Of a DNA stretch of 45,654 nucleotides, positions 38,201 to 43,678 are shown piece after piece. The position numbers and the translations under genes were made by a program. This DNA comes from Verrucomicrobiales bacterium (lineage in GTDB: Bacteria > Verrucomicrobiota > Verrucomicrobiia > Limisphaerales > Palsa-1400). The stretch covers positions 1 to 45,654 of the forward strand of contig PLIU01000512.1 in NCBI GenBank assembly GCA_003140095.1, given 5' to 3'. The notes below the pieces were generated by a model that had not been told where the DNA came from, did no database searches, and saw only the letters and a program-made list of their open reading frames with translations. Positions within the stretch are counted from its first letter, which is position 1. The number at the start of each line of letters is the position of its first letter.

Positions 38201-38945
38201 CGCCTCCGGGACGGATGTCCTGGCTCTTTTCGACGGGACGGATGCGAATGGCTATTGGTCGCTTTACGTCTATGACGACACGGAAGGCAACGCCGGCGTC
38301 ATCACCGGTGGCTGGAGTCTTGGACTGACGGCGCTGAACACGGTGAACCCGGCCGCGCTCCTGGCCGCCAGCATGATCGAATCGCCGAACCCTGTGTTCG
38401 GCGGCAATTACCTCAATTACCAGATCACTGTCGCCAACCTTGGCCCCAACATTGCAGAGAGCGTTGTCATTACCGATACACTTCCGGCCACAGTCACCTT
38501 CTCCTCCGCCAGCATTTCCCAGGGCAGCTTCACCAACATGGGGGACACGGTGATCTTCAGCCTTGGCTCCATGAGCAACGGCGTCACTGCCACCGCGACC
38601 ATCCGCGTCGTCGCCGGAGCTGCCGGCACGATCGTCAACACCGCCACCGTGAGCACCGCCAGCACCGATCTTTACCTGGCGGAAAGCACCGCGGAAAACA
38701 GCACGACCGTGGCGACGCCACCCTCCGCCTATCTGGAGGCCACCAATCTTGCCGGCGGCATTTTGCAGTTGACATTGTTGGGGCAGGAGGGTCAGAATTA
38801 CGCCGTCCAGACTTCTTCCAACCTGCTGTCCTGGACTTCGGTTTTCACCAATACCGCCTCGCTCACAAACGGTGCGTTTATCTTTACCGATACGCGCAGC
38901 AACGCCCCGCTGCGGTTCTACCGCGCCATTCGCATTCCACAGTGA
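32238..38945 (+). CDS. Giant S53 (sedolisin/kumamolisin) protease with P-domains and DUF11 repeats
   Basis: A 2235-residue exported protease. Signal peptide (about 1-31); pro-kumamolisin activation domain (about 36-175); Gly/Pro/Lys linker (about 192-213); S53 catalytic domain (about 214-560). Catalytic residues are visible: Glu285 and Asp289 in GDGEVSLDIEN, oxyanion Asp362 in ASGDVGTT and nucleophile Ser469 in SGTSCAAP; the calcium-site region is HDITTGNN plus GYDLCTGWGTPTG. Downstream: a CARDB-like domain, a P-domain (about 680-830), several DUF11 repeats, then two cassettes of a NxG beta-sandwich plus P-domain (about 1215-1505 and 1750-2033), each followed by DUF11, and a C-terminal domain with SSNLLSWTS and RFYRAI typical of verrucomicrobial secreted proteins. 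S53 enzymes are acid-active serine-carboxyl endopeptidases. coaE overlaps its stop by 4 bp. Confidence 0.93.
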   Translation: MKPPSHALRLASEAAVCAALILLLAPSVHAAGQQVLHGHLVPAASKLTPIGRLAGTNRLSLVIGLPLRNQPELETLLKQIYDPTSPNYRHYLTPTEFAQRFGPTPANYKAVADFASAHNLRVTATHPNRTLIDVEGSAADIESALHVKLLRYNRPTKPGTFYAPDTEPSVDLNVRLLHVSGLDDYIKPFPKSIKEPPPKGGAGGKPKGGSGPGGAFIGYDYRDAYAPGVTLTGTGQKVAIFELDGYYTSDIVAYEAQAGLPQVPLRNVLLDGLTGAPLSFGGDGEVSLDIENVAAMAPGLDEIIVYEGSSPDDVLNRIATDDAAYQISCSWGWEVPNPNALEDQIYMQYATQGQTFYDASGDVGTTLSTNIVPPSDDPYITQVGGTELTTSGPLGSWVSETTWDVPDGQGGSTGGYSSVYPIPSWQLGISMVTNGGSTSFRNFPDVALTAQNCYVIYEQGQTGPFSGTSCAAPLWTAFTALINQQGAIYDHPPVGFICPALYALAKGPRYNSILHDITTGNNTNAIYTNQFFACPGYDLCTGWGTPTGSNLINALAPPENVPALFVVANLISGGNGNGIITYDECINLSLVITNEGLAAATGIQGFLYSTTLGAIVGQATASFPDLSPGAKAASTTPFTLSTEPTFVCGTPVDLFLILKYDQGAQTNAVEIPSGTLGTPDTFGNSTTFVLTPGSFSGIVSPVTVSGLQSAAKITVSVYATALFDEGLTLRLTSPDGASVTLVQDGGGLGANFGSGCSPGSYTTFDDDATNSIAAGTAPFVGSFQPDEQLSSLLPVYGTNLNGIWQLSVVDEDPGDTATLQCWSLNLTPYVCSDGGGQCPGATLSLTMSASPDPVLVFSNLVYDLTVSNAGPQAATNVVISQSLPPGVGFVTTTNFPATATYSGTNLTLSLGSLPVYGSAVVSVVTIPTIPGLATSVASVASTEINPNPNNTTASVSTLVNLPAAELTVSMSALPASILQGGQTTFTIVVTNNGPYTATGVVLTNQLPANVNFISATTSQGSISTGGLLATLGTLPVGANAVVTVTVSPTTTGNITDTAQVGLSTLETDPVSQNTTASFTVSVGPSADLAVSAFVTPSTVVAGNDSTYVATVVNHGPSTATEVVFSQTIPGGTGLNSSTFVSSSQPGVTVTNGSITWDIGTMASGASVVITNVLQSAALPSGAKPIVLSSTFSVFGQPGAANTNNNVVTVTSLSEVPTIMVVPVSATLVSQSGSSPNGAINPGETVEVQLYLQNTGNVSTTNLVATLQATGGVTLPSGYQVYGALAPGGSPVGGAFTFTADSTNGGTVVATLSLQDGSASLGTVSFTFYMPVVQTFWNTNQIYVPALQFVPYPDEGPGSPYPSTIQVSGLTGYVSKVTVTVSNLYHTYPNDIGMLLVAPGANAVLMDAAVNFSVPVSGVTLTFDSTAPTVLPSEGNLTSGTFAPADYNPNDVFTNALAPPYSTSLTNLNNLPPNGAWSLYAHDDAVGDAGGISNGWAVTLTSIIPVNPTNSLAASIVASSPQVVLGGSLTYFLSVLNNGPSTVSAYLTNVLPAGLSFVSAGGSPGGYTQNGQTILYNLGSLSPGTGVTISNVNLAVASGLQTNTITAGVPFGVFNIENNSAAVITAVSLPMADLAAGISVTPNPAIVNNNVAYTLSVTNRGPSNAVTTVGTFPLTGLQLVSVAPSQGSFVVNDNTVQCSLGAVPPGNIAVVVITATPISVGTLTNTWSVSTGSLDTNSANNSATAVVPVTYAVPIIVANGATLQVQGVTPPNGAINSNEMVTVAFALTNIGAAATTNLTATLQATGGITPITANQVYGVIPAGGSVTEAYSFIANGAPGSTVTATLALLDGTNSLGNVSFPFLIPLTTNYANATGIVIPQFGPGSPYPSAILVSGLTNLQGGNLLVGKVTVTLNGFAHTFPHDVNVLLASPSGQELIIMGHAGGPYSVSNLTLSFDDAATQSLPTGQLASGTYLPTDYPPADLFPGLPPASGTDVLALFDGTDANGYWSLYVYDDTEGNAGVITGGWSLGLTALNTVNPAALLAASMIESPNPVFGGNYLNYQITVANLGPNIAESVVITDTLPATVTFSSASISQGSFTNMGDTVIFSLGSMSNGVTATATIRVVAGAAGTIVNTATVSTASTDLYLAESTAENSTTVATPPSAYLEATNLAGGILQLTLLGQEGQNYAVQTSSNLLSWTSVFTNTASLTNGAFIFTDTRSNAPLRFYRAIRIPQ

Positions 38946-39562
38946 AGCTCTTTGGCATTACCGGCGGGCCCGGCATGGGAAAATCAACTGCCGGCCAATT
39001 GCTCCGGCAGCGCGGCGTGGAAGTGGCGGACACAGACCAGATAGCGCGCCATTTGACTGAGCCTGGCCAGCCCGCCTTGCAGGAAATTGTGCAACGATTC
39101 GGCCCGCTGGTCTTGACCGAGGACGGACAATTGAATCGCGCTGAATTAGCGCGGTTGGTTTTTGCCGATGCGGGTGCGCGCGCCGACTTGGAAGCCATTC
39201 TTCATCCGCGCATCCGCGCCACTTGGGAAGCCGAGGCGCAAGGCTGGCGCGCCGCGGGGCGAGGAATTGGGGCGGTCCTCATTCCCCTGCTTTTTGAGAC
39301 CGGGGCTGCGCCGCGTTTCGACGCGGTGATCTGCGTCGTCTGTTCCGAGGCTTCGCAGTGGCAGCGCCTGCGCCAACGCGGTTGGACCGACGGCCAAATT
39401 GGCCAGCGTCTGGCGGCCCAATGGCCGGTGGAAAGAAAAACCGCGCGCGCGGATTTCGTGGTGTGGACCGACACAAACCTGGAAACCCACGCCGCGCAAC
39501 TGGAGCGCGTGGTCCTGCAGCGGCCGCTCACTTCATCAGCAGCATCTGGCGCGCCTGTTTGA
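38942..39562 (+). CDS. coaE: Dephospho-CoA kinase
   Basis: A 206-residue P-loop kinase. The Walker A motif is GGPGMGKST near residues 8-16; VADTDQIARHL, ILHPRIRATW and IPLLFETGAAPRFD are the conserved CoaE blocks, including the lid region with the QLRQRGWTDGQ-like sequence. It phosphorylates the 3'-hydroxyl of dephospho-CoA in the last step of coenzyme A synthesis in the cytoplasm. The start is GTG, overlapping the protease stop as GTGA, so translation may be coupled to a giant secreted protease, an odd arrangement for a housekeeping gene. Its 3' end overlaps the convergent rpsR gene by 35 bp. Confidence 0.93.
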   Translation: MKLFGITGGPGMGKSTAGQLLRQRGVEVADTDQIARHLTEPGQPALQEIVQRFGPLVLTEDGQLNRAELARLVFADAGARADLEAILHPRIRATWEAEAQGWRAAGRGIGAVLIPLLFETGAAPRFDAVICVVCSEASQWQRLRQRGWTDGQIGQRLAAQWPVERKTARADFVVWTDTNLETHAAQLERVVLQRPLTSSAASGAPV

Positions 39563-39794
39563 TGGAGCGGTTCAATTGCCGCTGGTAATGGGCCGGCAGG
39601 CCGGTGTACTTCCGCGGCAGGATGCGGCCTTGATCGGTCACAAACTGCTTGAGCAAGGTGACGTTCTTGAAGTCCAGCGCCTCGAATGTGAAGTCAATCT
39701 TGGGCTTGGGCCGCGGCGTGCGGACCTCCATGGCCGAACCTTTGCCGCGTCCCGCGCGGCCGGCCGGTTTTTCCGGGTGTGTCTTGCGTGGCAT
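39528..39794 (-). CDS. rpsR: 30S ribosomal protein bS18
   Basis: An 88-residue basic protein. The S18 core is clear: IDFTFEALDFKNVTLLKQFV, then QGRILPRKYTGLPAHYQRQL and SIKQARQMLLM. The N-terminal about 25 residues are glycine/arginine/proline-rich as in many S18 proteins. It is the last gene of the minus-strand group dksA-like/rpmG/rpsR, only 5 bp after rpmG, and its tail overlaps coaE on the other strand. The usual neighbours rpsF and rplI are not here. Confidence 0.95.
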   Translation of the reverse strand: MPRKTHPEKPAGRAGRGKGSAMEVRTPRPKPKIDFTFEALDFKNVTLLKQFVTDQGRILPRKYTGLPAHYQRQLNRSIKQARQMLLMK

Positions 39795-39799
39795 AAGAA

Positions 39800-39967
39800 T
39801 TATTTGATTTCACGATGAACCGTGCGGCGGCGCAAAGCGGGGTTGTACTTCCGCAGTTCCAGCTTTTCGGTCTTGGTCTTCTTGTTCCGCGTCGTGGTGT
39901 AGCGGGAGGGCGATTTGCCTTCCTTGCGCGCTTCCGTGCATTCGATGGTGATGATCTCGCGCGCCAT
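39800..39967 (-). CDS. rpmG: 50S ribosomal protein bL33
   Basis: A 55-residue protein starting [20 protein letters not shown] with the family blocks RYTTTRNKK and [20 protein letters not shown]. The zinc-binding cysteine pairs of some L33 proteins are absent (only one Cys, in IECTEA), so this is the zinc-free (C-minus) form. The ATG at 39967 is chosen because the family begins there and an AAGGA Shine-Dalgarno stands about 8 nt upstream; it lies 1 bp after the stop of the dksA-like gene. Confidence 0.94.
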   Translation of the reverse strand: MAREIITIECTEARKEGKSPSRYTTTRNKKTKTEKLELRKYNPALRRRTVHREIK

Positions 39968-39968
39968 G

Positions 39969-40535
39969 TTATTCCTTCTCCTTGGCGGGCTTTTCCTCGG
40001 CCTCATCCTCTTCGTCCACGTCCACCCCGCCGGTGGTATCGACGCTGCCCAACTGGCCCAAACGCCGCTGGCGCAAGGCCCCGTCCCGTTCCAACTGGCT
40101 TTGCGCCTCAACGGTAAAGCGCGTCCAGGGGATGACTTCCAGCCGCATGGGCGGAATCGGTTTGCCCGTCAGTTCGCAGATGCCGTAAGTGCCTTTTTCA
40201 ATTCGCTTCAGCGCCTCCTCGATTTCATAAATGGCGTCCTGATCGGAGGAGAGCAGGCTCAAGGCGAAGTCCCGGTCGAAATTGTCGGTGCCGGAGTCGG
40301 CCATGTGCAGGCTGTAATTGGTCATTTCCTCGGCGGATTCCTTGGCCAGGCCGCTCATCTGGTGGACCAACCGTTCCCGCAACTCCAGCAGATGGTGGTA
40401 ATACTTGGCCCACTGCGGCTTTATTTTGGGCTTGCCGTTGCCGCTGGTCGGCGTGTCGTCGCGACCCAGAATGGATGCGGAGGTGGCAGGCCCGGCCTTC
40501 TTGGCCCGAGCCGGCGATGCACTTTGCTTTTTCAT
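39969..40535 (-). CDS. DksA/TraR-family protein with degenerate zinc finger
   Basis: A 188-residue protein. The N-terminal about 45 residues are low-complexity and basic; a coiled-coil region follows ([19 protein letters not shown], then a second helix with [21 protein letters not shown]). The C-terminal zinc-finger-like block is recognisable ([20 protein letters not shown], then [10 protein letters not shown]), but only one of the four usual cysteines is kept. The acidic tail is [10 protein letters not shown]. DksA-type proteins act in the RNA polymerase secondary channel; without the zinc site this may be structurally stabilised another way. The start at ATG 40535 is preferred; an in-frame ATG at 40601 adds 22 residues. 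Upstream partner of rpmG and rpsR. Confidence 0.85.
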   Translation of the reverse strand: MKKQSASPARAKKAGPATSASILGRDDTPTSGNGKPKIKPQWAKYYHHLLELRERLVHQMSGLAKESAEEMTNYSLHMADSGTDNFDRDFALSLLSSDQDAIYEIEEALKRIEKGTYGICELTGKPIPPMRLEVIPWTRFTVEAQSQLERDGALRQRRLGQLGSVDTTGGVDVDEEDEAEEKPAKEKE

Positions 40536-40673
40536 GGTCTCGTCACTTTTATTCACAAATTGTTTTAATCGGCGCCATCCCAACGTATGGACAGCGCTCA
40601 AAATCTCCCGATTTTCGGGGTGGGTGACTGTACCAAAGAAATGAAAATGTGCAACTTTTACTTCGCATTATTT

Positions 40674-41507
40674 TCAGCCCTTTTCAATCGAGGCGTAGGC
40701 GTTGTGGTTGTGGATGCTTTCGAAGTTCTCGGCCTCGACTTTGTACCAGGTCACATCCGGGTGGGCATTGAGCTTGAGGGCCACGTTGCGCACCAAGTCC
40801 TCCACAAAAACCGGGTTCTCATAAGCCCGCTCCGTCACCGCTTTTTCGTCCTGCCGTTTCAACAACGAATACAATTCCGAACTGGCCGAGCTTTCCACCA
40901 GCGCGATCACATCCTCGATCCAGATCGCCTTGCGCGAGCGCACCTGCACCGTGACCAGCCCCCGCTGGTTGTGCGCGCCGTGCCGGCTGATGGCCTTGGA
41001 GCACGGGCACAGCGTCGTCACCGCCGCCTTGACCGTCAATACGAAATCGATCTCCGTGCCGGCGGCCGTGGCGTCGAATCGCGCCGTGTAATCCATCACG
41101 CTCTCCATGCCGGAGACCGGCGCCTTCTTCACCAGGAAAAACGGAAACTCCATCTCCAGGTGCGCCACGGCCGATTTCAACTTGGCCTGCATGGCGTGGA
41201 GGATGTCGGGGATGTTCTCCACGTGGACGATGTGCCCGTGCGAATTGAGCACCTCTATGAACCGGCTCATGTGGGTGCCCTTGAATTCATGGGGCAGATC
41301 GACGAACAGGCCGATGGTGGCGATGGTGTTTTGCAACGTCCGTTCCTTGTCGCGGATTTGAATGGGGAAACGCAAACCGCGCACCCCGACCTTGTCGATC
41401 CGCAATTTGCGGTAGTCGGGTTCGCTCTGTTTGTCATGCATCACGCCGGGCTTCAGACTGCTCTTGGGCGGACAGATATTCATGGTCACGGGTCTCTCGT
41501 GCATCAT
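40674..41507 (-). CDS. folE2: GTP cyclohydrolase FolE2 (type IB)
   Basis: A 277-residue protein of the COG1469 family. Diagnostic blocks are KVGVRGLRFPI, TIGLFVDLPHEFKGTHMSRF, MEFPFFLVKKAPVSG, the active-site segment VTTLCPCSKAIS with GAHNQRGLVTV, and the C-terminal ENFESIHNHNAYA. FolE2 converts GTP to 7,8-dihydroneopterin triphosphate for folate or queuosine synthesis and replaces FolE in organisms short of zinc or lacking it. ATG codons at 41507, 41504 and 41483 are in frame; the family core would allow any of them. It is divergent from the nucleotidyltransferase gene with 76 bp between the starts, where a shared promoter region is expected. Confidence 0.94.
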   Translation of the reverse strand: MMHERPVTMNICPPKSSLKPGVMHDKQSEPDYRKLRIDKVGVRGLRFPIQIRDKERTLQNTIATIGLFVDLPHEFKGTHMSRFIEVLNSHGHIVHVENIPDILHAMQAKLKSAVAHLEMEFPFFLVKKAPVSGMESVMDYTARFDATAAGTEIDFVLTVKAAVTTLCPCSKAISRHGAHNQRGLVTVQVRSRKAIWIEDVIALVESSASSELYSLLKRQDEKAVTERAYENPVFVEDLVRNVALKLNAHPDVTWYKVEAENFESIHNHNAYASIEKG

Positions 41508-41583
41508 TCCAATATAACCGAGTTTTGGAAAATTGGGAATTGATTATTCGGCCCAGGCTGGTCAAAAATCGAAGCGGAAATTG

Positions 41584-42483
41584 ATGACCAAGCCTTCTTT
41601 GCTTGTCCTGGCCGCCGGCATGGGCAGCCGCTACGGCGGCCTTAAACAAATTGACCCGGTTGGCCCCGCCGGCCAAACCATCATCGATTACTCGATCTAC
41701 GACGCCCTGCGCGCCGGCTTCGCCAAGCTCGTTTTCGTCATCCGCCGCGACCTGGAACATCAATTCCGCGAGTTGGTCGGACAGCGCTTCGAGCGGCGCC
41801 TGCCGGTGCATTACGTTTATCAGGAATTGGACGATCTACCGCCCGGATTTTCCCTCCCTCCCAACCGCAACAAACCGTGGGGCACCGCTCACGCCCTGCT
41901 GGCGGGCCAAAGCGCCATCCAGGAACCCTTCGTCGCCATCAATGCCGACGATTTCTACGGCGCGCAATCCTTCCGCCTGCTGGCCGGGCATCTGTCCACC
42001 GGCGCCGCGGACTACGCGATGGCCGCTTTTACTTTGCGCCAGACACTCTCCGAATTCGGCAGCGTCGCCCGCGGGGTGTGCGAGGTCGGCCCCGGCGGCG
42101 GTTTGAAATCCATCGTGGAACTGACTCGCATCGAACGCGACGGCGACGGGGCGAAGAACACCGACGCCGCCGGTCGCGTCACGAGGTTGACCGGCGACGA
42201 GGCTGTTTCGCTGAATTTCTGGGGTTTCACGCCGGCGGTTTTTCCGGCCTTGCGGGCGCAGTTCGCGGCGTTTTTGGAACGGAACGGGCAGGATGAAAAG
42301 GCCGAGTTCTACATTCCGAGCGTCGTCAACGCGCTGGTGGTATCCGGCCAAGCGCGGGTGCGGGTGCTGCGCACCGGCGCTCCCTGGTTTGGCGTCACCT
42401 ACCGCGAAGACCGCCCGCGCGTGGCCGAGAGCATCCGCCAACTCGTCGCCCTCGGCGAGTACCCGGAGCGCCTGTGGGGGTGA
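41584..42483 (+). CDS. Sugar-phosphate nucleotidyltransferase-like protein
   Basis: A 299-residue nucleotidyltransferase-fold protein. The nucleotide-binding signature is LVLAAGMGSRYGGLKQIDP at the N-terminus; further family blocks are NKPWGTAHALLAGQ, FVAINADDFYG (metal-binding aspartates) and VSLNFWGFTPAVF. The fold transfers NMP to a sugar phosphate or similar substrate; the substrate is not identifiable by eye. A TTG at 41533 is in frame, but the ATG at 41584 sits directly before the first beta strand. It is divergent from folE2 and is followed directly by a repeat-like segment. Confidence 0.85.
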   Translation: MTKPSLLVLAAGMGSRYGGLKQIDPVGPAGQTIIDYSIYDALRAGFAKLVFVIRRDLEHQFRELVGQRFERRLPVHYVYQELDDLPPGFSLPPNRNKPWGTAHALLAGQSAIQEPFVAINADDFYGAQSFRLLAGHLSTGAADYAMAAFTLRQTLSEFGSVARGVCEVGPGGGLKSIVELTRIERDGDGAKNTDAAGRVTRLTGDEAVSLNFWGFTPAVFPALRAQFAAFLERNGQDEKAEFYIPSVVNALVVSGQARVRVLRTGAPWFGVTYREDRPRVAESIRQLVALGEYPERLWG

Positions 42484-42533
42484 AGTGTTCAGCCGACAGC
42501 GCCGGTTCCAAACATTTGGAGTGAATCCTCCTT

Positions 42534-42563
42534 GACGGTAGGGTGAGACTCCGTCGAACCCTA
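42534..42563. repeat. Compact palindrome pair; possible interspersed-repeat core
   Basis: Two interleaved inverted repeats: GACGG (42534-42538) with CCGTC (42551-42555), and TAGGGT (42539-42544) with ACCCTA (42558-42563). The two stems overlap in order, so they can only form as alternatives. The segment between the nucleotidyltransferase stop and about 42600 resembles, from memory, an intergenic repeat common in Verrucomicrobia; this was not tested. Confidence 0.5.
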
Positions 42564-43230
42564 GCCTCCGCCTTCTTTTCCCAAAATGAGCATGAAAGTC
42601 TCATCCCAAATGATCCTACAAACGCCGATATCCGTCAAGTGGTGGAGTGCCGAAAGACAAAGCCCATTTCGAGGATTCTGGCGATCGTTTGGAAACAGGC
42701 CCCACGGTTTAATGTGGCTCGCCACGAGCAAACGCGAAACGTTGATGCCGCTTATGCAGCAGCGCACGTCGTAAGCCGTCAGCACGGCTTGCCGAAAGAA
42801 TTGCTGGCCTCGGCGGACTTTGACCGTCCATCGGGATTCTGTCGGCCCACTCGGTGCAACAAGCCGCATCTTGTCGCGCCCGAGAAAATCCACTTCTTTG
42901 CTCTCGTCATGAGTAAACAAGTCGTGCAGGAACTGCTCACTCTCTGCGCCGAGGGCGCTGAGGTTCGCGTGGAATTCATCCCACATTGCTTTATCCTGCT
43001 TCGTCGCGCCGGGAAACCCGCGAATCCCGCGCGCCCGTTGGACAGGATCAAGCGAGGCGAAATTGCAAAGCTTCATCGCCAGACTGTTCGGCGTTCGGCC
43101 CCATCCTCGCCGCCGTGTCCATGATGATGGGGTTGCCTTTGTGGAGTTTCCCGAACGGCAATTTGCAATAGAGATTCAGCGCGATAAGAAAATGTTCGCG
43201 CGTCCAATTTACTGCCGGTGCCTTCGCCAT
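42561..43230 (-). pseudogene. HNH endonuclease, frameshifted and 3'-degraded
   Basis: Two reading frames together make a typical HNH_2-type restriction-like endonuclease. The first, from ATG 43230, encodes WTREHFLIALNLYCKLPFGK and GNPIIMDTAARMG. After a +1 shift within the GGCCCC run at 43097-43102 the second frame continues RTPNSLAMKLCNFASLDPVQ and later RCCISGINVSRLLVASHIKP and NPRNGLCLSALH. The first His (SHI), the Asn (NGL) and the last His (LH) of the motif are kept. After ALH the usual D-x-AFDxG block is eroded and the frame stops about 20 residues later, where the family normally continues about 30 or more. The shift may be a real mutation or a homopolymer sequencing error; the 3' erosion favours a true pseudogene. 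Confidence 0.75.
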
Positions 43231-43678
43231 GCGCCGCAGCTTGCCAAAATCCGACAACATTGCGAAGCGCGAAAGTTCTTGCCTAAAGCCATGTTCCTGG
43301 CCAGGTGTCTATGCCGAATTATGATGACTGAAACTGAATCGGCTATTGTTTCCTCCAACCCCGCCGCCGTCTTCGCGTGCGCTGTGTCGCTCTGGCAGGC
43401 CAGCTGAAGCGCGCCGACCAAGAAAGCTGATGCTCAGCGAGTGCTACAACGGTATGGACCTGTTCATGCGAGAGGTCATGCGCGTCGCCAATCAATTTTT
43501 GCCACCCACCGTGTGAATAAACCAAGCCCTCTGCAACATCCCAACTTTGCTCCGCCATCCTCCAACGGGGATTTCCTCATAATTAAGAATGGCACCGGCC
43601 CTGCTCTGAATGAGCCGCAGCGTCGGTGATCCCTTTAGATCGGACACTCTAAGCTGTTGATTACATGGTGTTTGCGTA
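43231..43678. other. 448-bp region without a supported gene
   Basis: This stretch lies upstream of the HNH pseudogene (minus) and of the Ig-like gene (plus), so it should carry both promoters. Short open frames exist on both strands (for example minus 43343-43558), but none resembles a known family or has a good start signal. No tRNA, terminator or transposase remnant was recognised. It may be decayed coding sequence continuous with the broken HNH gene. Confidence 0.5.

Noticed and set aside
42534-42563. H-type pseudoknot formed by the two interleaved stems
   Set aside because: There is no loop base between the first strands of the two stems, so both stems are unlikely to form at once; alternative hairpins are more reasonable.
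43343-43558. Small minus-strand open frame between the HNH pseudogene and the Ig-like gene
   Set aside because: The product has an arginine-rich tail, no family resemblance and no convincing start; it is treated as part of a gene-free region.
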